A stretch of DNA of 64,000 bases, from contig NZ_JAPFBW010000019.1 in assembly GCF_026153205.1 (NCBI RefSeq), positions 1-64,000 on the forward strand, read 5' to 3'. Numbering within the stretch: the first letter of the stretch is position 1; each line of letters opens with the position of its first letter. Source of the stretch: Aquabacterium sp. A7-Y (GTDB lineage Bacteria; Pseudomonadota; Gammaproteobacteria; Burkholderiales; Burkholderiaceae_C). Below the pieces are notes generated by a model. The model worked only from the letters and a program-made list of their open reading frames with translations, was not told where the DNA came from and made no database searches. The translations under genes and the position numbers were made by a program. Of the stretch, positions 18,894 through 26,153 are shown piece by piece.

Positions 18894-18938
18894 CGATGCA
18901 AGCCCAGCTTGCATCGGGGCCCGGTATTGCCCGGGCCA
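18894..18938. repeat. Two tandem hairpins in the leader of the galactose oxidase gene
   Basis: A perfect 10-base inverted repeat, CGATGCAAGC-CCA-GCTTGCATCG, occupies 18894-18916. It is followed at once by a second, GGCCCGG-6 bases-CCGGGCC (about 18918-18938). Both lie between the B12 riboswitch and the ATG at 18953, 14 bases before that start. They could be an operator pair, an mRNA stability element or an attenuator. There is no T-run, so simple intrinsic termination is unlikely. Confidence 0.6.
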
Positions 18939-18952
18939 GCAGCGGAGGACCT

Positions 18953-21568
18953 ATGCGGAACATTCCTGGCGGGGCGCCCGTATCGAGGCGCACGGTCGCG
19001 GTGGCGGCCTTGTCGCTCCTGCTGCTGGTCGGGTGTGGGGGCGGCGGTGGTTCAGCAACGGACGAGCCTTCGCCGTCGCTTGCGGACGCTGCCGACACGG
19101 CCCCGGACGGCGGCGACCGCGAGGCGGCCCAGGCTGCCTTGATCACGCCCCGGCAGGACGCGCTTGTCGGCATGCTGCCCCCGACACCCGACGCCCACCT
19201 GGTCGGCATGTGGAGCCCGGTGGTGGACTGGCCGGTGCTGGGCCTGCACGCCAATGTCCTGCCCAATGGCCGCGTGCTGACCTACGGCGCCAAGCGGCCC
19301 GACCTGCCGGGGCAGAAGGCGCTGGCCTTCGACGAGTGGGACCCGGCCGGCGGCCTGCAGCCCGCTGCGCACAAGGAGGTGCGCAGCCCCACCGAGGTCG
19401 ACAGCTTCTGCAGTGCCTCGGTGATGGGCCCCGATGGCCTGCTCATGATCGTCGGCGGCAACACCTTCTGGAAAACCTCGCAATGGGACCCCGGGCGCAG
19501 CCTGCTGCTCGCGCGCGCTTCTCAGATGCACCAGCCGCGCTGGTACAGCTCGCTGGTGCGGCTGCCGGACAACCGCGTGGTGGTGGTCGGCGGCAACAGC
19601 AACGACAAGACGGCCTCCGCCATCTACGCCACCACGCCCGAGGTCTTCTCGGCCGCCGAGGGCTGGCGCCAGCTGTCCAACGCCAGCAGCGACGAAGCTT
19701 TCGGCGCGACCGAAAAACGCTGGTGGTACCCGCGCGCTTACCTGGCGCCCGACGGCCGCATCGTCGGCATCTCCAACAACCTGATCTGGCGGCTCGACGC
19801 CGCGGGCGCGGGCCGCCTCGAGGTGCTGGGCCGCTCGGGGCACCGCGTCGGCATCTCCGGAACCACGGTGATGTACCGGCCGGGCAAGGTGCTGCTGGTG
19901 GCCGGCGGCGAGACCGTCTTCGACACCGAGCCCGCGTCGCGAAAGGCGGCCGTGCTGGACATCGGCGCCGAGCGCCCGGTCGCGGTGCCGGTGGCCGAAC
20001 TGGCCTATGCGCGCAACTATGCCAACTCGCTGATGCTCCCGGACGGCCGCGTCCTGGTCACCGGCGGCACCACCCACGGCAATGCGCTGGGCAAGGCCGT
20101 TCTGCCGGCCGAGGTGTGGGACCCGCAGGCGGACCGCTGGACCCCCTGGGCCTCGGCCTCCGCCGAGCGGCTCTACCACTCGACCTCGCTGCTGCTGCCC
20201 AGCGGCGCGGTGCTGAACACGGCTGGCGGGTCGCCGGGGCCGGTGTTCTCGGATACGGCACAGGTGTTCTTCCCGCCTTACTTCTTCAGGAAACGCCGGG
20301 ACGGCCAGGTGGTATGGGCCGACCGGCCGGCGGTACAGAGGATGGAGCGCGGCCACCCCTATTTCAGCCACGGCGAGGACGCCCGGACGACCGTGCGGCT
20401 GGCGGACCGGCGGCGCATCGCCTCGGTGGCCCTGATCTCGCTGGCCGCGGTGACCCACGGCCACAGCACCGACCTGCGTCATGTGCCGGTGCCGTTCCGC
20501 CAGCGCCAGAACCGGCTCGAGCTGCACCTGGACCAGCTGTCGGACACCACCGTGCCACCGGGGTACTACCAGCTGCACGTGGTGGACGACCAGGGCGTGC
20601 CCTCCGCTGCCGTGATCGTCGAGTTCCGCCGCCGCGCGGGCGATGTCGCGGGCGAGGGCCGCGCCAGCCAGTCCAGCGACGAGCGGGGTTCGAGGGCCGC
20701 CGACCGGGCCACCGACCAGGACTGGCGCAGCCACACCGCGACCGCGCCCGGGCAGTCCGATGCCTGGTGGCGGCTGGACTTCGACGACACGCGGCCGATC
20801 TCGGCGATCAGCTTGTTCAACCGCCTGGGTGACTGCGATGGCACTGGCGACTGCCGCAGCCGGCTGCGCGACATCACGGTCTCGGTGCTGGACGCGGCCG
20901 GCCAGGCGGTCTGGACCTCGTCGCAGCTCAACCCCGAGAACAGCCTGAAGTCGCCCGACCGCCTGCACCTGGACCTCACCTTGCTCAACGGCACGGCAGT
21001 GCCAGGACGCAGCGTGGTGGTGCAGCGGCGCTCCGACCCTGACCTGTCCGGCAGCGGTGGCCAGGGCGACCGGAGCGAGGCCGAGGTGCTCTCGTTGGCC
21101 GAGGTGCAGGTCGAGCAGGGGCCCGTCAACCTGGCGCTGCGCCAGACGGCCCGGCAATCGAGCACTGCCTCGGGCGGCGTCGCGTCGCGGGCGGTGGACG
21201 GGCGCTACAACGCACTCTGGCGCGACGGGCCGCTCACCTATACGGGCCCGGCGCAGCAGCCGTGGTGGGAGGTCGACCTGGGCGCGGTGCACCCGCTGCG
21301 ACAGGTCAGGATCTGGAACCGGGTGGACTGCTGCAGCGAGCAGTTGGCCGACTTTGACGTGCTGGTGTCGGACACGCCCTTCGGTGGATCCACCCTGGAG
21401 GAGGAGCGCCGACGTCCCGGGGTGACGGCCTACCCCGTGGGCTCGCTGGAGGGCCGGCGGATGCTGGATCTGCGGCTCGCGGAGGGCCAGAGCGGGCGCT
21501 ATGTGCGCCTGTGGCTGAGGGGGGAAGCGGCGCTGTCGCTGGCGGAGGTGGAGGTGCTGGCGCGCTGA
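18953..21568 (+). CDS. Secreted galactose-oxidase-like copper radical oxidase lipoprotein with two F5/8-type C domains
   Basis: The 871-residue protein has a lipoprotein signal (lipobox LLLLVGC, Cys28) followed by a Gly-rich linker. A seven-bladed kelch domain (about 85-440) carries all copper and cofactor residues known for fungal galactose oxidase: Cys153 (VDSFCSASV), Tyr198 (QPRWYSSLVRLPDNRV), Tyr408-His409 (ERLYHSTSLLLP) and His502 (AAVTHGHSTDLRH) in the C-terminal Ig-like DUF1929 domain (about 450-560). Cys153 and Tyr198 would form the thioether-tyrosyl radical. Two F5/8-type-C (discoidin-like) modules follow (about 567-700 and 724-871). The predicted role is oxidation of a primary alcohol or aldehyde on a sugar or glycan with H2O2 release, outside the cytoplasm. 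ATG 18953 is preferred over ATG 18896, which lies inside the leader hairpin. Confidence 0.88.
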   Translation: MRNIPGGAPVSRRTVAVAALSLLLLVGCGGGGGSATDEPSPSLADAADTAPDGGDREAAQAALITPRQDALVGMLPPTPDAHLVGMWSPVVDWPVLGLHANVLPNGRVLTYGAKRPDLPGQKALAFDEWDPAGGLQPAAHKEVRSPTEVDSFCSASVMGPDGLLMIVGGNTFWKTSQWDPGRSLLLARASQMHQPRWYSSLVRLPDNRVVVVGGNSNDKTASAIYATTPEVFSAAEGWRQLSNASSDEAFGATEKRWWYPRAYLAPDGRIVGISNNLIWRLDAAGAGRLEVLGRSGHRVGISGTTVMYRPGKVLLVAGGETVFDTEPASRKAAVLDIGAERPVAVPVAELAYARNYANSLMLPDGRVLVTGGTTHGNALGKAVLPAEVWDPQADRWTPWASASAERLYHSTSLLLPSGAVLNTAGGSPGPVFSDTAQVFFPPYFFRKRRDGQVVWADRPAVQRMERGHPYFSHGEDARTTVRLADRRRIASVALISLAAVTHGHSTDLRHVPVPFRQRQNRLELHLDQLSDTTVPPGYYQLHVVDDQGVPSAAVIVEFRRRAGDVAGEGRASQSSDERGSRAADRATDQDWRSHTATAPGQSDAWWRLDFDDTRPISAISLFNRLGDCDGTGDCRSRLRDITVSVLDAAGQAVWTSSQLNPENSLKSPDRLHLDLTLLNGTAVPGRSVVVQRRSDPDLSGSGGQGDRSEAEVLSLAEVQVEQGPVNLALRQTARQSSTASGGVASRAVDGRYNALWRDGPLTYTGPAQQPWWEVDLGAVHPLRQVRIWNRVDCCSEQLADFDVLVSDTPFGGSTLEEERRRPGVTAYPVGSLEGRRMLDLRLAEGQSGRYVRLWLRGEAALSLAEVEVLAR

Positions 21569-21600
21569 GCGACGGCCAAGTCAGGGCCCGGCCGGCCTGC

Positions 21601-22506
21601 TCAACGGGCCCGCCGGGCGGCGCCCCACAGCATCAGCACCACACCGCCCAGGACCACCCCCGCAGCGCTCCATTCGAAGCCGGTGATGTGCTCGCCGGCC
21701 ACCGCGACGCCGAGCAGCATCGCGATGACGGGATTGACGAAGGTGTAGCTGGAAGCGAGCGCTGCCGGGGCCTGGCTGAGCAGCACCATGTAGGCGTTGA
21801 AGGCGACCAGCGAGCCGAACACCACCAGATAGGCCCAGGCCCCGGCGGCCAGCGGCTCGGGCGGCCAGATGGGCGTCTCGCCGGCCGCGAGCGACAGCGC
21901 CAGCAGCAGCAGGCCGCCGCAGACCATCTCGCTGGCGAAGCCCATCGCGCCCGGCGCCAAGGGCAGGCTGCGCTGGCTCAGCACGCTGCCGATGGACCAG
22001 GTGATGCAGGCCGTCGCGATGGCGATGAGGCCCACCGGCGAGGCCTGGAAGCCGGCGCCCTGGGTCAGCATCAGCACGCCGCCCAGCCCGACCGCGATGC
22101 CGGCCAGCTCGAAGCGGCTCGGGTAGACGCGCCACAACAGGTTGAGCGCAGCGATCATCAAGGGCACGACCGCGATGAAGGCCACCACCAGGCCGGACCC
22201 CACACTCTGCTCGGCATAGGCGGTGCCGCCCATGCCGCCGCCCAGCATCAGGCCGCCCACGCCGGCCGCGTTGAGCCATTGCCGCGCGCTGGGCAGGGGA
22301 CGGCCGCGCCAGCGCATCCAGGCGAGCAGCGCCAGGCCCGCCACCAGGAAGCGGGTGCCCATCTGGAAGAAGGGCGGAAAGCTGATCAGCGCGTATTTGA
22401 TCGCCAGGTAGGTCGAGCCCCAGACCAGCCAGGTGGCGGCGAGGCAGAGCGTGATCAGGGGCGTGAGGGACCCCGGGCGGGCGAGGATGGTGGAAGCAGC
22501 GCTCAT
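21601..22506 (-). CDS. EamA/DMT-family exporter (YedA-like)
   Basis: The 301-residue protein has ten membrane helices arranged as two EamA repeats. The beginning ([20 protein letters not shown]) and [20 protein letters not shown] are typical of YedA/RhaT-type drug/metabolite exporters. The second repeat ends [20 protein letters not shown]. It is divergent from an Lrp-type regulator 141 bases away; Lrp-controlled EamA exporters often move amino acids (family knowledge). Substrate unproven. Confidence 0.87.
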   Translation of the reverse strand: MSAASTILARPGSLTPLITLCLAATWLVWGSTYLAIKYALISFPPFFQMGTRFLVAGLALLAWMRWRGRPLPSARQWLNAAGVGGLMLGGGMGGTAYAEQSVGSGLVVAFIAVVPLMIAALNLLWRVYPSRFELAGIAVGLGGVLMLTQGAGFQASPVGLIAIATACITWSIGSVLSQRSLPLAPGAMGFASEMVCGGLLLLALSLAAGETPIWPPEPLAAGAWAYLVVFGSLVAFNAYMVLLSQAPAALASSYTFVNPVIAMLLGVAVAGEHITGFEWSAAGVVLGGVVLMLWGAARRAR

Positions 22507-22647
22507 GGTCTAGGGTGTGTTGGGTGTGGTTCCGATCTGGCCGGAAAGCTCAAGATCGTAAGAAAGCAGCCCACACCGCACCAGTAGCGTTTCACGGATC
22601 TGAAGCCGATAATCCTTGTATTCAGAAAGCAATCCGGAGGTCCAGCC

Positions 22648-23133
22648 TTGAATCACGATCTCGACCATCACGACACCCGCATCCTGGCCGAACTGCAGGC
22701 CGATGCCCGGCTGTCGATGGCCGAGCTGGGCCGCAGGGTGCACCTCAGCCAGCCCGCGGTGACAGAGCGGGTGCGCAAGCTGGAGACGGCCGGCGTCATC
22801 ACCGGCTACCGTGCCAGCGTCGACCTGCAGAAGCTGGGTTACGGCATCCGGGCCGCCATCCGCGTCGGGCGCGCCGAATACGCGCGGGTGGTGCAACTGA
22901 TCCAGCAGACCCCCGAGGTGGTCACGGCCTACAACGTGACCGGCGAGGACAGCTGGATCCTGGAGATCGCCGTGATCGACGTGGGCCACCTCGATGCGGT
23001 GGTGACCAAGTTCTGCATCCTCACCGAAACTTCGACTTCCATCATCCTGAACGCGGTGCGCGAGTGCCAGCCCATGCTGCCCGCGCGCCGCGAAGACGTG
23101 AAACCGCCGATCAAGAAAGTGGACAAGGCATGA
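22648..23133 (+). CDS. Lrp/AsnC-family transcriptional regulator
   Basis: The 161-residue regulator starts at TTG 22648, supported by a GGAGG seven bases upstream (22636-22640) and by the normal N-terminus [20 protein letters not shown]. The helix-turn-helix is [20 protein letters not shown]. The C-terminal RAM (ligand-binding) domain spans about residues 65-145 with [15 protein letters not shown]. It is divergent from the EamA exporter and overlaps rraA by four bases, so it probably controls both. Confidence 0.9.
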   Translation: MNHDLDHHDTRILAELQADARLSMAELGRRVHLSQPAVTERVRKLETAGVITGYRASVDLQKLGYGIRAAIRVGRAEYARVVQLIQQTPEVVTAYNVTGEDSWILEIAVIDVGHLDAVVTKFCILTETSTSIILNAVRECQPMLPARREDVKPPIKKVDKA

Positions 23134-23651
23134 CGACTTCCCCCGACTCCGCGAGCTCGCTCGACTTCGCGACTTGCGATTTCTGCGACGCGCACAAGAA
23201 CGACAGCGACGGCGCCTTCCGCGTGCTGCCGCCGGTGTTCCGCGACTTCGGCGCGCGCCGCAAGTTCGCCGGGCCGGTCAGCACGGTGAAGTGTTTCGAG
23301 GACAACACGCTGGTCAAGGCGGCGCTCGACACGCCGGGACAGGGGCGGGTACTGGTGGTGGACGGTGGCGGCTCGCTGCGCCGGGCGCTGGTGGGCGGCA
23401 ACCTGGGGGCCGCGGCGGCGAAAAACGGCTGGGCCGGCGTGGTCGTGGACGGCTGCGTGCGCGATGTGGCCGAACTGGCGGCCTGCGAGGTCGGCATCCG
23501 GGCCCTGGCCTCGATGCCACTGCCGACCGAGAAGCGCCATGAAGGCCAGCGCGACGTCGCGGTGCAGGTGCAGGGCGTCTGGGTGCGCCCGGGCGACTGG
23601 CTGTATGCCGACGCGGACGGCATCGTCGTGATGCCGGCGCCGGCACCTTGA
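23130..23651 (+). CDS. rraA: RraA-family protein (RNase E inhibitor / oxaloacetate decarboxylase-like)
   Basis: The 173-residue protein matches Rra[21 protein letters not shown] near the N-terminus, [38 protein letters not shown], then [20 protein letters not shown], in which Arg and Asp form the substrate/metal site of the related HMG/CHA aldolases. RraA of Escherichia coli inhibits RNase E; many homologues instead decarboxylate oxaloacetate or cleave 4-hydroxy-4-methyl-2-oxoglutarate, so both roles are open. Its ATG overlaps the Lrp gene stop. Confidence 0.87.
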   Translation: MTTSPDSASSLDFATCDFCDAHKNDSDGAFRVLPPVFRDFGARRKFAGPVSTVKCFEDNTLVKAALDTPGQGRVLVVDGGGSLRRALVGGNLGAAAAKNGWAGVVVDGCVRDVAELAACEVGIRALASMPLPTEKRHEGQRDVAVQVQGVWVRPGDWLYADADGIVVMPAPAP

Positions 23652-23654
23652 GCG

Positions 23655-23681
23655 CCGGGTCGCCCCGGCGGGGCGGCCCGG
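23655..23681. terminator. GC-rich hairpin between convergent genes
   Basis: A 12-pair stem (CCGGGTCGCCCC against GGGGCGGCCCGG, one T-G wobble) with a three-base loop lies four bases after the rraA stop and before the convergent hsp20 gene. Position and stability suggest a bidirectional transcription stop. It lacks a T-run on either side, so this is moderate evidence only. Confidence 0.5.
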
Positions 23682-23693
23682 TCGCGGCCGCGC

Positions 23694-24095
23694 TCAGGCG
23701 ACCTGGATGGCGATGCGCCGCGGCTGCGCGTGCTCCTGCTTGGGAATGCGCAGCTTCAGCACGCCGTCCTTCAGCGCCGCGTCGATGCGGCTCGCGTCGA
23801 GTTCGCGGCTCAGCGTGAAGGCGCGGCGGTAGCGCGGCACGCGCACCTCGGCATAGACGGCCTCCAGCCCCTCGGGCGTGGGCATCGCCACATCGGCTTC
23901 GAGCTGCAGGGTGTCGCCTTCGACCTTCAGCTCCAGCTGCTCCTTGGAGACGCCCGGCAGGTCCGCCAGCAGCGTGATGCCGGTGTCGTCCTCCAGCACG
24001 TCGACGCGCGGCACGACGGCGCGGCTGTCACGGCTGTCACGGCTGTCGCGGCCGTCCTCGGACTGGCCGGTCTTGACGATTTGCTTGTCGCTCAT
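23694..24095 (-). CDS. Small heat-shock protein (Hsp20), second copy
   Basis: The 133-residue protein has an alpha-crystallin domain (PRVDVLEDDTGITLLADLPG to GVLKLRIPK) and a C-terminal I-x-I anchor (RRIAIQVA). ATG 24095 is fixed by an AAGGAGGTGA five bases upstream; an in-frame GTG nine bases earlier sits inside that ribosome site and is rejected. The N-terminal arm contains a DSR-DSR-DSR repeat encoded by three 9-base units (24022-24048). It is 31 bases downstream of another hsp20 on the same strand and probably shares its heat-shock promoter. It acts as an ATP-independent holdase in the cytoplasm. Confidence 0.92.
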   Translation of the reverse strand: MSDKQIVKTGQSEDGRDSRDSRDSRAVVPRVDVLEDDTGITLLADLPGVSKEQLELKVEGDTLQLEADVAMPTPEGLEAVYAEVRVPRYRRAFTLSRELDASRIDAALKDGVLKLRIPKQEHAQPRRIAIQVA

Positions 24096-24126
24096 GATCT
24101 TCACCTCCTTGCAGACGATGCTGGGT

Positions 24127-24579
24127 TCACTGGATCGCGATGCGCTTGGGCTGGGCCGACTCGCGCCGGGCCACGCTCACCTGCAGCACGCCGTCGCGGT
24201 AGCTCGCGTTCACCCGCGTCGGGTCGATGTCCTCGGGCAGCGTGATGGCACGCCGGAAGCTGCCGTGCACGCGCTCGCGGCTGTAGACCGTGGCCTGCTC
24301 GCTGCCTTCGGGCAGGCTGGGCTTGCGCTCGCCGGAGAGGGTCAGCACGCCGCGGTCCAGCGTGAGGTCGATGCTGCGGGCATCGAGGCCGGGGGCGAAG
24401 GCGTAAATCTCCACGCTGGTGGGCGTGCGGCCGATGTTGATGGCCGGGAAGGTGCCGGGCGCCACCGAGCGGATGCTGGCGGGCACGCCCGGGCTGCCGA
24501 ACACCTCGTCGAGTTCGCGGCGCAGGCGGTCGAACTCGGTGAACAGGCTGCTCGGGAAACTCATCAGGGATTCGTACAT
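24127..24579 (-). CDS. Small heat-shock protein (Hsp20), first copy
   Basis: The 150-residue protein has an N-terminal arm (SLFTEFDRLRRELDEVFGSP), an alpha-crystallin domain (PAINIGRTPTSVEIYAFAPG to GVLQVSVARRE) and a C-terminal I-x-I (KRIAIQ). ATG 24579 has an AGGAGG nine bases before it. A sigma-32-like promoter at 24631-24659 and a small 5'-leader hairpin (24603-24620, seven-pair stem) precede it. Tandem class A/B small heat-shock proteins usually form mixed oligomers. Confidence 0.93.
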   Translation of the reverse strand: MYESLMSFPSSLFTEFDRLRRELDEVFGSPGVPASIRSVAPGTFPAINIGRTPTSVEIYAFAPGLDARSIDLTLDRGVLTLSGERKPSLPEGSEQATVYSRERVHGSFRRAITLPEDIDPTRVNASYRDGVLQVSVARRESAQPKRIAIQ

Positions 24580-24630
24580 GGTGCGTCCTCCTGGGCAAAG
24601 GCGGCCGATCCACATCGGCCTACGAACGCG

Positions 24631-24659
24631 AGATAGGTTCCGGCCGCGAGCTTTTCAAG
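24631..24659 (-). promoter_or_regulatory. Sigma-32-type heat-shock promoter for the hsp20 pair
   Basis: On the minus strand, CTTGAAA (24653-24659) is separated by 14 bases from ACCTATCT (24631-24638). The first matches the RpoH -35 consensus exactly. The second matches most of the -10 consensus CCCCATnT, and the spacing is optimal for that sigma factor. Transcription would start near 24624, some 45 bases before the hsp20 ATG. Confidence 0.75.
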
Positions 24660-24746
24660 AGGGGGAGGCGGCGCCTTGCGAAGCGCTGCCGGCGGCCCCG
24701 GCAGGGGCCAGCGAGTGCCGGGGCGGGCCGCTGTCGGTCGCCGGTG

Positions 24747-25307
24747 TCAGGCCCGCGCGTTGCGCGCGACCCACTGCTCGAAGGTGGCCAGGTACTTGCC
24801 GAGGAAACCCCGGGTGGACTCGTTGGCGATGTCGCCCTGGGCGTCGAAGAGTTTGTCCCCGCCGCCGATGTAGGCCTCGGGCTGCTGCAGGCAGGGCATG
24901 TCGAGGAACACCAGCGACTGGCGCAGGTGGTGGTTGGCGCCGAAGCCGCCGACAGCGCCCGGCGAGAGCGAGATGATGCCGGCCGGCTTGCCGCTCCAGG
25001 CGCTGTGGCCGTAGGGGCGCGAGCCGACGTCGATGGCATTTTTCAGCGGGGCCGGCACCGAGCGGTTGTATTCGGGCGTGAGGAACAGCACCGCGTCCGA
25101 GGCGGCGATGCGCTGCTTGAAGCTGACCCAGGCGGCGGGCGGCTCGCCGTCCAGGTCCTGGTTGTAGAGCGGCAGGTCGCCGATCTCGACGATCTGCAGG
25201 TCCAGCGACTCGGGCGCGATGCGCGCCAAGGCGAGGGCGAGCTTGCGATTGAGCGATTCCCGCCGCAGGCTGCCGACGATCACGGCAACCTGTTTTTTGT
25301 TGGCCAT
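24747..25307 (-). CDS. NADPH-dependent FMN reductase (NAD(P)H:quinone reductase-like)
   Basis: The 186-residue flavodoxin-fold enzyme has the FMN phosphate loop IVGSLRRESLNRKLA at residues about 10-24 and the family motif LFLTPEYNRSVPAPLKNAID followed by SRPYGHSAWSGKPA. ATG 25307 (MANKKQVAV) has an AAGGAG-like site (CAAGGAGTCC) just upstream. Members reduce quinones, chromate or azo compounds; the physiological substrate is not evident. Confidence 0.9.
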   Translation of the reverse strand: MANKKQVAVIVGSLRRESLNRKLALALARIAPESLDLQIVEIGDLPLYNQDLDGEPPAAWVSFKQRIAASDAVLFLTPEYNRSVPAPLKNAIDVGSRPYGHSAWSGKPAGIISLSPGAVGGFGANHHLRQSLVFLDMPCLQQPEAYIGGGDKLFDAQGDIANESTRGFLGKYLATFEQWVARNARA

Positions 25308-25406
25308 GAGGACTCCTTGAGAGAGGAACAATGGGCGCTGCCGCTCACGGCAGTGCGGTCCATCATAGCCAGCGGCCATCGCGCCTGACGACGCCGGGGA
25401 GATGCC

Positions 25407-26111
25407 TCAGGCGGCCGGCTTGACGACTTCCAGCAAGCGGTCCAGGCCGCCTTCGTTGATCGCCACCATCGCCTGCGCCCGCACCGCCGGCTTGGCGTGG
25501 TAGGCCACGCTGAGGCCGGCCGCGCCCATCATGGGCAGGTCGTTGGCGCCGTCACCGACCGCGATCGCCTGCAGCGGGGTGCAGCCGATGCGCTCGCACA
25601 TCGCGAGCAGCTGGCGTTTTTTCTCCTCGCCGTCGACGATGTCGCCGATCACCCGGCCGGTCAGGCGGCCGTCGACGATCTCCAGCTCGTTGGAGCGCGC
25701 GTGGTCCATGCCCAGGCGGGCCTGGACCCGGTCGGCGAAAAAGGTGAAGCCACCGGAGACCAGGAGCGTCTTGAGGCCCGCCGCGCGTGCCGCCGCGACC
25801 AGCTCCGTCGCGCCGGGGTTGAGCTGCAGGCGCTGGTCGTAGACCTGCTGCAGTGCGTCGGCCGGCAGGCCTTCGAGCAGCGCCAGGCGGCGCCGCAGGC
25901 TCTCCTTGAAGTCGGTGATCTCGCCGCGCATCGCGGCCTCGGTGATGGCCGCCACCTCGGCCTTCTTGCCGGCCACGCCGGCGATCTCGTCGATGCACTC
26001 GATGTTGATCAGCGTCGAATCCATGTCGAAGGCGATCAGCCGGAAGTCCGACAGCTGCAGCTGGGGGGTGGTGATCTGGACCGTCAGGCCGGGGGCGAAC
26101 TCGGTGGGCAT
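25407..26111 (-). CDS. serB: Phosphoserine phosphatase
   Basis: The 234-residue HAD-superfamily enzyme catalyses the last step of serine synthesis. The nucleophile motif is IAFDMDSTLINIECIDEIAG, motif II is TLLVSGGFTFFADRV, and motif III/IV includes KKRQLLAMCE and AVGDGANDLPMMGAAG. The N-terminal ACT-like domain of some SerB proteins is absent, as in many Burkholderiales. ATG 26111 (MPTEFAPGL) is chosen; an in-frame ATG at 26141 would add ten residues. It follows mfd by 42 bases on the same strand. Confidence 0.93.
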   Translation of the reverse strand: MPTEFAPGLTVQITTPQLQLSDFRLIAFDMDSTLINIECIDEIAGVAGKKAEVAAITEAAMRGEITDFKESLRRRLALLEGLPADALQQVYDQRLQLNPGATELVAAARAAGLKTLLVSGGFTFFADRVQARLGMDHARSNELEIVDGRLTGRVIGDIVDGEEKKRQLLAMCERIGCTPLQAIAVGDGANDLPMMGAAGLSVAYHAKPAVRAQAMVAINEGGLDRLLEVVKPAA

Positions 26112-26153
26112 GGTGTTCAGGAGGGAGGGAAAAGAAAGCAAAAGGGGCGCGGC

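Noticed and set aside
16242..19142. A plus-strand open frame of 966 codons opposite btuC/btuB
   Set aside because: It crosses the riboswitch and two real genes, and has no recognisable domain.
24022..24048. CRISPR-like short tandem repeat
   Set aside because: Units are 9 bases with no spacers and lie in frame inside hsp20. No CRISPR array or cas gene was seen in the window.
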